Shown piece by piece: positions 33,849 through 41,678 of a stretch of DNA of 64,000 nt. The translations under genes and the position numbers were made by a program. Origin of the DNA: Bacillota bacterium (lineage in GTDB: Bacteria; Bacillota; Clostridia; Oscillospirales; Oscillospiraceae); the NCBI GenBank assembly GCA_023459875.1, contig JAEWRY010000004.1, positions 1-64,000 of the forward strand. The letters are read 5' to 3'. Position 1 is the stretch's first letter; each line of letters starts with the position of its first letter. The notes beneath the pieces are model-generated. The model did no database searches, was not told where the DNA came from, and saw only the letters and a program-made list of their open reading frames with translations.

Positions 33849-34199
33849 ATGAAGCTGCAAACCGAAAAAGGCGAAATCCGTATCACCAACAATGTGTTTA
33901 CTACCATAACGGGCGCGGCGGCAACCAACTGCTTTGGCGTAAAAGGCATGGCGTTGCGCTCCACGACCGACGGCATAGTGCACTTACTGCGGCGGGAGTC
34001 TATGGCAAAGGGCGTTAAAATACGGTTTAACGACGACGCAACCGTTTCCATCGAACTCCATATCGTGGTGGATAACGGTGTCAACCTCACGGCTGTCAGC
34101 GATTCCATTATGAGCGAAGTACGTTATATCGTGAGCCGCAGTACCGGGGTGGAAGTGAAAAGCGTAGACGTATGCATTGACTCCATGGTGATCGGTTAA
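33849..34199 (+). CDS. Asp23/Gls24 family protein
   Basis: A 116-residue cytosolic protein of the Asp23/Gls24 (YloU) family. KGEIRITNNVFTTITGAAATNCFGVKGM at the N-terminus and the helical end SDSIMSEVRYIVSRSTGVEVKSVDVCI match the family, whose members are associated with envelope stress or act as partners of FakA. I prefer the ATG at 33849 with AAAGGA 8 bases upstream over an ATG three codons earlier that overlaps this site. It precedes fakA by 31 bases, the order yloU-yloV seen in Bacillus. Confidence 0.9.
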   Translation: MKLQTEKGEIRITNNVFTTITGAAATNCFGVKGMALRSTTDGIVHLLRRESMAKGVKIRFNDDATVSIELHIVVDNGVNLTAVSDSIMSEVRYIVSRSTGVEVKSVDVCIDSMVIG

Positions 34200-34230
34200 T
34201 GCTTTCAACCGGAAGGAAGGACATTCGCTT

Positions 34231-35874
34231 ATGAGACAGACTGTTGACGGCGGGCTGCTGGCACAAATGATGATCCACGCCGCGGCTTCCATCAATTTAC
34301 AAAAGCAGCAGATCAACGAACTTAACGTATTTCCTGTCCCCGACGGGGATACCGGAACCAACATGAGCCTTACCATCGGAGCAGCCGCGGCTGAACTGAA
34401 AAAAGGAAAAAACAACACGGTCGGCGAAGTGTCGGCCGTCTGTGCCTCTGCCCTTTTGCGGGGAGCCAGGGGAAACTCCGGCGTGATCCTTTCCCTGCTG
34501 TTCCGGGGTTTTGCGAAGAGCCTTAAGAATAACGAGGAGATGAACGGCGGCGATTTTGCCATTGCCCTGGATTTTGGCGTGGCCACCGCCTATAAAGCGG
34601 TAATGAAGCCCGCCGAGGGCACCATCCTCACCGTCTCCCGCCTGTGTGCCAGGCGGGCGGCTGAATCCGCCCGGGAAAACCCGGCGCTTGAGTATGTGCT
34701 GGAGGAGTCCCTCAAGGAAGGGCATCTTGCGCTCGCCAATACGGTGGAGCAGAATCCCGTGCTGAAAAAGGCCGGCGTAGTGGATGCGGGCGGCATGGGC
34801 TTTCTTGTGATTCTCCAGGGAATGCTGGATGAGATCCGCGGCGTTCCCATTCCCGAGGAAGAGGGGGGCACGAGCGAGACCAAGGAAAAGGCCAACTTTG
34901 CCGATTTTTCAGATGAAGATATTACCTTCAGCTACTGCACCGAATTCATCTGCTCCAAAAACGGGAGAAAGAAGGATACCGAGGCGCTGCGCGCATTCTT
35001 GAATGCTCTGGGAGACAGCCTTGTTGTGGTGGATGACGATGAGATCATCAAGGTCCATGTTCACACCGACCATCCCGGCCGGGTGCTGGAGGAAGCCATT
35101 CATTACGGTGCTCTTTTAACCGTAAAAATCGAAAATATGCGTGAGCAGCATACCGAGATCCTTGAGGTAGCCGCAAAGGAAGAAGAAAAGGGACGCCATA
35201 TCGCGCCGCCCGAGAAGAAATTGGGCTTTGTCGCCGTGTGTGCGGGTTCCGGGCTGGAAGCCGTTTTCCGCGATCTGGGCGCTGACGGGATCATTTCAGG
35301 CGGCCAGACAATGAATCCCTCCACGGAGGACATTCTCAGGGAGATTGACCGTACCCCCGCATCAGTCGTCTTTGTACTGCCCAACAATAAGAACATCATC
35401 ATGGCTGCTCAGCAGTGCGTTCCCCTTTCAGAAGAAAAACGGGTGATCGTACTGCCCACCGCAACGGTACCGCAGGGCATTTCCGCCATGCTGGCGCTGG
35501 ACCCCGACGCGTCGGAGGAGGAAAACGCCGAGGCGATGACCAATGCCATCGGCAACGTTAAAACCGCCGAGATCACTTACGCCGCGAGGGATTCCGAGTT
35601 TGACGGCTTTGAAATCCATCAGGGAGATTATCTAGCCCTCGTGGAGCATCAGCTCTTCGGTACCGACAGAAACTTAGAAATCCTCCTTGACCGGCTGGCG
35701 CACGACGATTCCATGCAGAGCGCGGAGTTTATTACCGTGTTTTACGGAAAAGATGTGACCGAAGAACAGGCTCAGAAGGCTCAGGCCTGTTTCGCGGAAG
35801 CCTGTCCCGGGGCCGAGGTGACCCTGCTCTTCGGCGGCCAGCCAGTATATTATTACATGGTCTCCGCGGAGTAG
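34231..35874 (+). CDS. fakA: fatty acid kinase catalytic subunit
   Basis: A 547-residue DAK2-domain protein (YloV/FakA). The N-terminal DhaL-like ATP-binding domain has FPVPDGDTGTNMSLT and GARGNSGVIL, both metal/ATP sites. The middle and C-terminal parts are the DegV-like FakA-specific regions (DGIISGGQTMNPSTEDI and FVLPNNKNIIMAAQQ). FakA phosphorylates fatty acids carried by FakB (DegV) proteins for entry to phospholipids; a DegV protein is encoded at 42.6-43.5 kb. GGAAGG precedes the ATG. A terminator closes the operon. Confidence 0.93.
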   Translation: MRQTVDGGLLAQMMIHAAASINLQKQQINELNVFPVPDGDTGTNMSLTIGAAAAELKKGKNNTVGEVSAVCASALLRGARGNSGVILSLLFRGFAKSLKNNEEMNGGDFAIALDFGVATAYKAVMKPAEGTILTVSRLCARRAAESARENPALEYVLEESLKEGHLALANTVEQNPVLKKAGVVDAGGMGFLVILQGMLDEIRGVPIPEEEGGTSETKEKANFADFSDEDITFSYCTEFICSKNGRKKDTEALRAFLNALGDSLVVVDDDEIIKVHVHTDHPGRVLEEAIHYGALLTVKIENMREQHTEILEVAAKEEEKGRHIAPPEKKLGFVAVCAGSGLEAVFRDLGADGIISGGQTMNPSTEDILREIDRTPASVVFVLPNNKNIIMAAQQCVPLSEEKRVIVLPTATVPQGISAMLALDPDASEEENAEAMTNAIGNVKTAEITYAARDSEFDGFEIHQGDYLALVEHQLFGTDRNLEILLDRLAHDDSMQSAEFITVFYGKDVTEEQAQKAQACFAEACPGAEVTLLFGGQPVYYYMVSAE

Positions 35875-35899
35875 GCTGAGGAACCGATAACTGAACAAC

Positions 35900-35928
35900 A
35901 AAAAACCTCGCCTGCGGCGAGGTTTTTT
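35900..35928 (+). terminator. terminator after fakA
   Basis: A 13-bp stem AAAAAACCTCGCC with loop TGC and a T6 tail, 26 bases after the fakA stop. Confidence 0.9.
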
Positions 35929-35985
35929 GACTAGACAAGTGGAAGTTCGGTTCTCAAATGCATGTTTAGAAAGAAGATTTGAAGA

Positions 35986-37173
35986 ATGTATGATTTCACC
36001 ACATTAAGATCCCGCCGCGATAGGGCTTCGGAAAAATGGGCATGCCTTGCCGCTTCGGGAGTGAAAGACCCTATGGTCGTGCCTCTTTCCATCGCGGATA
36101 TGGAGTTCGTCGCCCCACCCGAGATTACCGGAGCCCTTCACCGGGCGGCGGACTTCGGCGTCTTCGGGTATACCATGGCGGACGAGGGATACGAAGAGGC
36201 AGTTTGCGGCTGGATGGAGCGCCGCCACAACTGGAGCATCCGGCCGGAATGGATCGTCAACACCTTCGGAGTCACCCATGCCATTTTGCAGGCCATCCAT
36301 ACTTTTACCGAAGAAGGGGACGGGATTATAATCCAACCGCCCATTTATCCGCCCTTCCGCTCCTGCGTGGAGAAGGCGGGCCGCCGGGTGGCGGAAAATC
36401 CGCTGCTTGTCACCGGCGCGGGATATGAAATGGATTATGACGGCCTTGAAGCTCTGGCATCCCGGTCCGACGTGAAGATGCTCCTGCTCTGCTCTCCCCA
36501 CAATCCCGCCGGGCGGGTCTGGCGAAGGGAGGAGCTATTGAGGGTCTCGGAAATCTGCCGGAAAAACGGAGTGCTGGTTTTCTCCGACGAAATCCATTTT
36601 GATTTCATCCATCCCCCGCACATCCACACGGTCTATGCCTCGCTGGACGAGGAAACGGCGCAAAACTGCATCGTCGGCACCTCGGCCAGCAAGAGTTTCA
36701 ATCTGGCGGGGCTGGCAACCGCGAACGTTATCATACCCAACGGAAAGCTGCGTAAGGCTTTTCAGGATAAGACCGGGGGCTTCACCGGCGAATATAACAG
36801 TTATTTCGGCCTTTGCGCCACCCGTGCGGCTTATGAGGAAGGGGAGGGCTGGCTGGATGAGCTGCTGCCCGTGATCCGTCGAAACGCACAGGTCACCCGT
36901 GACTTTCTAGCGGCATTTTTTCCCTCGGTAAAGGTGTCGCCTCTTGAGGGGACCTACCTGATCTGGGCCGATTTCCGTTCGCTCGGCCTATCCCTCAGGG
37001 AACAGAAACGGTTTATGGTGGAAGAAGCAAGACTGTGGCTGGGGGAGGGGACAATTTACGGCAAGGAGGGAGCCGGGTTTGAGCGCATTAACCTGGCCCT
37101 GCCAACCATCTACCTGGAATCTGCGCTCCATCGGCTGGAAGAAGCGGCAAAGCGCATGAACCTTCCCAGGTAA
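35986..37173 (+). CDS. MalY/PatB family PLP-dependent aminotransferase or C-S lyase
   Basis: A 395-residue fold-type I PLP enzyme. VVPLSIADMEFVAPPEI at the N-terminus and the PLP Lys in GTSASKSFNLAGLAT identify the MalY/PatB group, which includes cystathionine beta-lyases and related C-S lyases. Other conserved parts are LCSPHNPAGRVW and VFSDEIHFDFI. The ATG lacks a strong ribosome site (GAAGA only). It stands alone between two terminators. Beta-lyase activity is likely but a true aminotransferase cannot be excluded. Confidence 0.9.
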   Translation: MYDFTTLRSRRDRASEKWACLAASGVKDPMVVPLSIADMEFVAPPEITGALHRAADFGVFGYTMADEGYEEAVCGWMERRHNWSIRPEWIVNTFGVTHAILQAIHTFTEEGDGIIIQPPIYPPFRSCVEKAGRRVAENPLLVTGAGYEMDYDGLEALASRSDVKMLLLCSPHNPAGRVWRREELLRVSEICRKNGVLVFSDEIHFDFIHPPHIHTVYASLDEETAQNCIVGTSASKSFNLAGLATANVIIPNGKLRKAFQDKTGGFTGEYNSYFGLCATRAAYEEGEGWLDELLPVIRRNAQVTRDFLAAFFPSVKVSPLEGTYLIWADFRSLGLSLREQKRFMVEEARLWLGEGTIYGKEGAGFERINLALPTIYLESALHRLEEAAKRMNLPR

Positions 37174-37179
37174 AAACAA

Positions 37180-37208
37180 GATGAGCTGCCCCACAAGGGC
37201 GGCTCATC
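37180..37208. terminator. bidirectional terminator
   Basis: GATGAGCTGCCC pairs with GGGCGGCTCATC (one wobble) across CACAA, then CTTTATAT on the plus strand. It lies between the convergent PLP-enzyme gene and lysA. Confidence 0.78.
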
Positions 37209-37215
37209 CTTTATA

Positions 37216-38478
37216 TCAGTCACAGTCAAAAATCATGGTGGAGAAATAGTCGTCCGGCGTCTCGGCGCGGCGGATCAGTCTGTCGCCGCCGTCCTCCCGG
37301 AGGAGCACCTCTGAGGAGCGCAGGCGGCCGTTATACTGATACCCCATGGCGAAGCCGTGGGCGCCGGTATCGTGAATGACCAAAAGGTCGCCCATGTCGA
37401 TTTTCGGCAGCATCCGGTCCACAGCGAACTTATCGTTGTTTTCGCACAGGGAGCCGGTGACGTCGTATTTGTGGTCGCAGGCCTCGTTTTCCTTGCCCAT
37501 TACCGTGATGTGGTGGTAAGCCCCGTACATGGCGGGGCGCATCAGATTGGCTGCGCAGGCGTCTACCCCGATATATTCTTTGTAGATATGCTTTTCATGG
37601 ATGACGCGGGTCACCAGGTGGCCGTAAGGCGCCAGCATGAATCGGCCCAGTTCGGTGAAGATGGCCACGTCTCCCATGCCGGCGGGAACCAGAATCTCCT
37701 CATATGCCCGGCGTACGCCTTCGCCGATGACAGCGATGTCGTTTGCCGGCTGGTCGGGTAGGTAGGGGATGCCAACGCCGCCGGAGAGATTGATGAAAGT
37801 AATATGGCATCCGGTCTCGGTGGCCAAGTTAACGGCAGTCTGGAAGAGGACGCGGGCCAAAGCGGGATAATACTCGTTGGACACCGTGTTGGAGGCCAGG
37901 AAGGCGTGAAGTCCGAAATTCTTGGTGCCCATGGATTTGAGCTTTAAGAAGCCCTCGGTGAGCTGCGCGCGGGTAAAGCCGTATTTTGACTCGCCCGGGT
38001 CGCCCATCACCTGTAGGCCCTCCTTGGGATTTCCGAGAGAAAAAGTGCCTCCGGGATTATACCGGCAGCAGACGGTCTCGGGGATGCCGCAGATACCGTT
38101 TAAAAAGTCGATGTGCGTTAAGTCATCCAGATTGATGGTGGCCCCCATTCTGGCGGCCATGGCAAACTCCTCGGCGGGGGTGTCGTTGGAGGAGAACATG
38201 ATTTCGCTCCCCCGAAAGCCGCACCGCTCGGAGAGCATCAGCTCGGTGAGGGAGGAGCAGTCGGTGCCGCAGCCCTCTTCCCGGAGAATTTTGAGGATAG
38301 CGGCGTTGGGAGTGGCCTTTACCGCGAAATACTCCTTATATCCGGGGTTCCAGGAGAAAGCGGCCAGAAGCTTTCGGGCGTTTTGGCGGATCCCCTTTTC
38401 ATCGTATAGATAAAAGGGAGTCGGATATTTTTCGCAAAGGGCTTCCAGCTGGACTTTGGATACAAATGGTTTTTTCAT
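37216..38478 (-). CDS. lysA: diaminopimelate decarboxylase
   Basis: A 420-residue fold-type III PLP enzyme catalysing the last step of lysine synthesis. The PLP Lys is in EYFAVKATPNAAIL. Other features are GGVGIPYL, the EPGR-like ELGRFMLAPYG (Gly-Arg), and HDTGAHGFAMGYQYNGR near the C-terminus. In place of the EPGR of typical LysA it has TELGR, so substrate preference could be relaxed toward related amino acids. Its own promoter gives a leader of about 25 bases, too short for a lysine riboswitch. The nearest genes are unrelated. Confidence 0.9.
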   Translation of the reverse strand: MKKPFVSKVQLEALCEKYPTPFYLYDEKGIRQNARKLLAAFSWNPGYKEYFAVKATPNAAILKILREEGCGTDCSSLTELMLSERCGFRGSEIMFSSNDTPAEEFAMAARMGATINLDDLTHIDFLNGICGIPETVCCRYNPGGTFSLGNPKEGLQVMGDPGESKYGFTRAQLTEGFLKLKSMGTKNFGLHAFLASNTVSNEYYPALARVLFQTAVNLATETGCHITFINLSGGVGIPYLPDQPANDIAVIGEGVRRAYEEILVPAGMGDVAIFTELGRFMLAPYGHLVTRVIHEKHIYKEYIGVDACAANLMRPAMYGAYHHITVMGKENEACDHKYDVTGSLCENNDKFAVDRMLPKIDMGDLLVIHDTGAHGFAMGYQYNGRLRSSEVLLREDGGDRLIRRAETPDDYFSTMIFDCD

Positions 38479-38508
38479 TGCTCCGCCTCATTTAAAATAC
38501 TTTCTACT

Positions 38509-38538
38509 ATTATCATATAAGCGGTCGTTTCCTGTCAA
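38509..38538 (-). promoter_or_regulatory. promoter of lysA
   Basis: Minus-strand TTGACA (38533-38538) and GATAAT (38509-38514), spacer 18. Confidence 0.58.
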
Positions 38539-38539
38539 T

Positions 38540-38812
38540 ACCGTGAAACCCCAAGGGATTTGGGAAAAGCGCCCGCCGCTTTATGAAAAAACACAAAAAG
38601 CAATGGCACCACCGCTTTCGGAAGCCATATTTACGGGGCCAGTGCAAAGAGGTCCTTCTCCAAGCAAGAAATTTCCGCTCAGCCCGCAAAGAAAAGGACT
38701 TGCAATGCAGCAATTGGTATGCTATGATGTAATTCACGTATGGGCAAGGTATGCCCTTTTTAAAGCAGTTTACGCCCGCGCCTCGCGGGTGTCTTGAAAG
38801 GAAAGATGTCAA
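38540..38812 (+). promoter_or_regulatory. gene-free region with secG promoter and leader
   Basis: The 334-base stretch 38479-38812 has no gene I can support. A good promoter lies at 38700-38728 (TTGCAA, 17 bases, TATGAT). The transcript leader then holds GGGCA-AGGTA-TGCCC followed by TTTTT (38741-38760), a mini-terminator or attenuator shape, and a second stem CCCGCG-CCT-CGCGGG just before the secG ribosome site. I see nothing defined in 38540-38695. Confidence 0.6.
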
Positions 38813-39052
38813 ATGTCCACCCTTCAGCTTGTTCTTACCATCATTCAGGTGATCCTCTGTGTCGCTCTGATCGCCATTGTGCTCCTTCAGTCCGGTAAAA
38901 GCGCGGGACTTTCCGGAGTAATTGCCGGCGGTGCCGATACTTTCCTTTCCAAGAATAAGGGCAAGAGTTGGGACTCCAAGCTTGCCAAGCTGACCAAGTG
39001 GGTTGCCATCGGCTTTATGATCCTGACGCTGGTGATTACTCTTATCCTGTGA
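38813..39052 (+). CDS. secG: preprotein translocase subunit SecG
   Basis: A 79-residue membrane protein with two helices (LTIIQVILCVALIAIVLLQ and VAIGFMILTLVITLIL), the usual size and shape of SecG. The hallmark segment QSGKSAGLSGVIAGGADTF between the helices matches the family. It stabilises SecYE during protein export. AAAGGAAAG lies before the ATG. Monocistronic, between its own promoter and two hairpin terminators; rnr and smpB, common neighbours, are not here. Confidence 0.94.
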   Translation: MSTLQLVLTIIQVILCVALIAIVLLQSGKSAGLSGVIAGGADTFLSKNKGKSWDSKLAKLTKWVAIGFMILTLVITLIL

Positions 39053-39094
39053 CATCTGAACGCTGGTTTCTGATCGTATCTTAGTTTATCAAAG

Positions 39095-39131
39095 GACCCG
39101 GCTTGCACAGGGGCGCGAACCGGGTCTTTTT
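39095..39131 (+). terminator. terminator after secG
   Basis: GACCCGG (39095-39101) pairs with CCGGGTC (39120-39126) and is followed by TTTTT. Confidence 0.75.
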
Positions 39132-39144
39132 CGTATTCAAGTTC

Positions 39145-39184
39145 AAGTGTGCCTGCGGAAAGTGAATTTCCGCAGGCACTTTTC
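39145..39184. terminator. hairpin between secG and obgE
   Basis: A stem of about 15 bp with one bulged T (39145-39161, 39167-39182), loop of 5 bases, with a TTTTCTATTT plus-strand tail. It lies just past the obgE stop and may serve both strands. Confidence 0.65.
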
Positions 39185-39193
39185 TATTTCCGC

Positions 39194-40471
39194 TTACCGC
39201 TGATATTCGAATTCCAGGTTGTAGAGAGAGACCAGATCGCCGTTTTCAATTCCCATCTCCTCCAGCCGCTCAAAGAGGCCGGACTGGCGCAGCATCCGGT
39301 CAAACCAGTTTCGGGACTCAAAATCCCCGAAATTGACGTTATTCATGAGGCGCTGGAGCCAGGGGCCTTCCACCAGCCAGACGCCGTCTTCGCGGCGGAT
39401 TTCCAGAGGCTGAGACATATCGACCTCGGGCGGGCGCTCCACATACTCCGGCTCGTAAACGGCGATGGGCGGCAGGGTGGCGAGCAGCCCCGCGGCGGCG
39501 GACATCAGTTCCTGCACCCCCTGGTGGGTGGCGGCGGAGAGAGTAAAGAGGGTGAGCCCCTTCGCCTCCACATGGGCCTTTAGCTTTTCCAGCAGGGAGG
39601 GGTCCTCCATAACGTCCGCCTTGTTGGCCGCCACCAGCATGGGGCGGGAGGCGAGAGCGGGGGAGTACTCCCCTAACTCTTTGTTGATGGCCTCGAAATC
39701 CTCCACAGGGTCCCGGCCCTCGCTGCCCGAGACGTCCACGATGTGGATGAGCAGGCGGCAGCGGTCAATGTGCCGCAGGAAATCGTGACCCAGTCCAGCC
39801 CCTTCGGCGGCGCCCTCGATGATGCCGGGGATATCCGCCATGATGAAGGAAACGCCTTCCTTCACGTACACCACGCCCAGATTGGGGAAGAGGGTGGTGA
39901 AGGGATAGTTCGCGATCTTTGGGGTGGCCTTGGAGACCACCGACAACAGCGTGGATTTTCCCACGTTGGGGAAGCCCACCAGCCCCACGTCGGCCAGCAG
40001 CTTCAGCTCCAGCACGACCTCCCGGGTGATGCCGGAAAGGCCCGACTTGGCAAAGCGGGGGGCCTGCCGGGTGGGAGTGGCAAAGTGCTGATTGCCCCAA
40101 CCGCCGTTTCCTCCCCGCGCCAGCACAAAGGTTTCTACATTCGACATATCGATAATAATCTCATTTGTGGCCGCATCTCTGATGATGGTGCCGCGGGGGA
40201 CCTTAAGGACGAGAGATTTTCCGTCTTTTCCGCTGGAGCCTTTGCCGGAGCCGTCTGCTCCGTTTTCGGCGGCGTATTTGCGCTTGTAGCGGAAGTCCAT
40301 GAGAGTGGACATGTGATTGTCGACCGTGAGAATCACGTCGCCGCCCCGGCCCCCGTCCCCGCCGTCCGGGCCGCCGGCCGCAACATATTTTTCCCGGTGG
40401 AAGGCAACTGCGCCGTTGCCGCCCGCACCGGATTTCACCGTGATGTGCGCAGTGTCGATAAAGTTGGGCAT
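39194..40471 (-). CDS. obgE: Obg-family GTPase
   Basis: A 425-residue ribosome-assembly and stringent-response GTPase. The Gly-rich Obg fold (VKSGAGGNGAVAFHREKYV, GGPDGGDGGRGGDV) comes first, then the G domain with GFPNVGKSTLL, DIPGIIEGA and NKAD, and a C-terminal OCT domain (EDGVWLVEGPWLQRLMNNVN). GGAGG is just upstream of the ATG at 40471; the open frame runs 22 codons further through a hairpin. It follows rpmA in the classical rplU-prp-rpmA-obgE order; spo0B, present in Bacillus here, is absent. Confidence 0.96.
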   Translation of the reverse strand: MPNFIDTAHITVKSGAGGNGAVAFHREKYVAAGGPDGGDGGRGGDVILTVDNHMSTLMDFRYKRKYAAENGADGSGKGSSGKDGKSLVLKVPRGTIIRDAATNEIIIDMSNVETFVLARGGNGGWGNQHFATPTRQAPRFAKSGLSGITREVVLELKLLADVGLVGFPNVGKSTLLSVVSKATPKIANYPFTTLFPNLGVVYVKEGVSFIMADIPGIIEGAAEGAGLGHDFLRHIDRCRLLIHIVDVSGSEGRDPVEDFEAINKELGEYSPALASRPMLVAANKADVMEDPSLLEKLKAHVEAKGLTLFTLSAATHQGVQELMSAAAGLLATLPPIAVYEPEYVERPPEVDMSQPLEIRREDGVWLVEGPWLQRLMNNVNFGDFESRNWFDRMLRQSGLFERLEEMGIENGDLVSLYNLEFEYQR

Positions 40472-40494
40472 TGAAAGCACCTCCTTTTCGGTGA

Positions 40495-40525
40495 AAGAGC
40501 CCCGAACATGTTGTTCGGGGCTCTT
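40495..40525. terminator. hairpin between rpmA and obgE
   Basis: A 13-bp perfect stem AAGAGCCCCGAAC around ATGTT. The T-tract on the minus strand is short (CTCTTTC), so it may only partly terminate, or protect the rpmA message end. Confidence 0.6.
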
Positions 40526-40541
40526 AGCTTTACCCATTTAT

Positions 40542-40826
40542 TTACTCAGCATTCTCCAGAATAGAGACCTGCTTGCGGTCCTTGCCCAGACGCTCAAACT
40601 TAACCTTGCCGTCCCGAAGGGCGAACAGGGTGTCGTCGCTGCCGCGGCCGACATTGGTGCCGGGATGGATATGGGTGCCCCGCTGACGGACTAGGATATT
40701 GCCGGCCAGAACGAACTGACCGTCTCCCCGCTTGACGCCGAGACGCTTGGACTCGGAATCGCGGCCGTTGCGGGTGGAGCCTACGCCCTTTTTATGAGCG
40801 AAGAACTGAAGTCCGATATGAAGCAT
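40542..40826 (-). CDS. rpmA: 50S ribosomal protein L27 with cleavable N-terminus
   Basis: A 94-residue L27. The N-terminal LQFFAHKKG is the Firmicutes-type extension, cut by the Prp protease after FF to expose the mature AHKKG end that reaches the peptidyl-transferase centre. The body (GRDSESKRLGVKRGDGQ, RQRGTHIHPGTNVGRG) is standard. GGAGGTG lies before the ATG, overlapping the end of prp. Without the cut the ribosome is expected to be inactive, as shown in Staphylococcus aureus. Confidence 0.97.
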   Translation of the reverse strand: MLHIGLQFFAHKKGVGSTRNGRDSESKRLGVKRGDGQFVLAGNILVRQRGTHIHPGTNVGRGSDDTLFALRDGKVKFERLGKDRKQVSILENAE

Positions 40827-40829
40827 TGG

Positions 40830-41159
40830 TTACACCTCCAAAACTTGAATGTTGTCGGGATATTCGTCTACCAATTGGGTCAGATAAACCATGAGCGCCG
40901 CGAGTAATGCCTGACAGGTGCTCTCCGCGGTCTGCCCCAGGGAACCGGGAAGGCTCAGGGAGATAAACGCATCCTTTTCCCGCGCCTTGACCGTGGCGCC
41001 GAGGCCTAAAACGTCGTTCACGGCGCATTCGGTGAGGCGCACGGCGCTGGTGACGGCGGCGCAGAGGATATCCGTTCCCTCAGGAGCCAAGCCGCTGTGC
41101 CCCTTTACCTCGAAGCCAACGATACGGCTGAGCTCGGTATGAAAAGAAACGTGAATCAT
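40830..41159 (-). CDS. prp: ribosomal-processing cysteine protease Prp
   Basis: A 109-residue protein (YsxB family) that removes the L27 N-terminal extension. The catalytic His21 is in VKGHSGLAPEGTD and Cys33 in DILCAAVTSAV, the expected His-Cys pair. It begins two bases after the rplU stop and ends 3 bases before the rpmA start, so rplU-prp-rpmA are tightly coupled. Its presence agrees with the LQFFA site seen in the adjacent L27. Confidence 0.95.
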   Translation of the reverse strand: MIHVSFHTELSRIVGFEVKGHSGLAPEGTDILCAAVTSAVRLTECAVNDVLGLGATVKAREKDAFISLSLPGSLGQTAESTCQALLAALMVYLTQLVDEYPDNIQVLEV

Positions 41160-41161
41160 GA

Positions 41162-41473
41162 TTAAGCCTTGATGGCGTTGATGGTGATCTTGGTGTAGGG
41201 CTGGCGATGGCCCTGGCGGCGGCGGTAGTTCTTCTTGGCGTTATACTTGAAGATCATGATCTTCTTGCTCTTTCCGTTCTTTACCACGTTCGCGGTCACG
41301 GAAGCGCCTTCCACCACGGGAGTGCCGAAGGTGGCGTTCTCTCCGTCCAGAACGGCCAGAACTTTGTCAAAAACAATGGATTCGCCGGCCTCGGCGGTGA
41401 GCTTTTCGATGAAGAGGGTGTCGCCCTCCGCCACCTTGTACTGCTTGCCGCCGGTTTCGATAATTGCGTGCAT
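41162..41473 (-). CDS. rplU: 50S ribosomal protein L21
   Basis: A 103-residue L21. The N-terminus HAIIETGGKQYKVAEGD and C-terminal YRRRQGHRQPYTKITI are typical. GAGGTG is 7 bases before the ATG at 41473. It is the first gene of rplU-prp-rpmA-obgE, with a near-consensus promoter and a leader of about 80 bases that could hold the ribosomal-protein leader known for this gene in Firmicutes. Confidence 0.97.
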   Translation of the reverse strand: MHAIIETGGKQYKVAEGDTLFIEKLTAEAGESIVFDKVLAVLDGENATFGTPVVEGASVTANVVKNGKSKKIMIFKYNAKKNYRRRQGHRQPYTKITINAIKA

Positions 41474-41556
41474 TCTTTGCACCTCTTTCCTTCATTGCGG
41501 ACTCGCTTTCGGGGGCGAAAATGCTGCCATTTTGCTTAAGGCCCATTCAAAGCGGC
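41474..41556 (-). promoter_or_regulatory. rplU 5' leader
   Basis: About 83 transcribed bases precede the L21 start. In Firmicutes this position often carries the L21 autoregulatory leader RNA. I cannot confirm the conserved structure by eye. Confidence 0.35.
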
Positions 41557-41562
41557 TCTGAT

Positions 41563-41591
41563 AGTATATCAATTCAAAATAAGCCTGTCAA
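41563..41591 (-). promoter_or_regulatory. promoter of the rplU operon
   Basis: Minus-strand TTGACA (41586-41591) and TATACT (41563-41568), spacer 17, close to the sigma-A consensus. Confidence 0.85.
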
Positions 41592-41678
41592 GTGGCTTTT
41601 TTGCCTTCGGAGGCGGAAAAAACAAGAATCAGAGCGCTGTTTCTGCCGGATCACTCGGCTTTACCCTCAAAAAATGCC

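Noticed and set aside
38479..38540. lysine riboswitch before lysA
   Set aside because: The predicted leader is about 25 bases, far too short.
38540..38695. possible small RNA such as SRP RNA or 6S RNA
   Set aside because: I looked for the conserved SRP apical loop and a long 6S-like rod on both strands and found neither.
38456..38797. 113-residue plus-strand frame between lysA and secG
   Set aside because: Starts inside lysA, crosses the secG promoter, lacks a ribosome site and resembles nothing.
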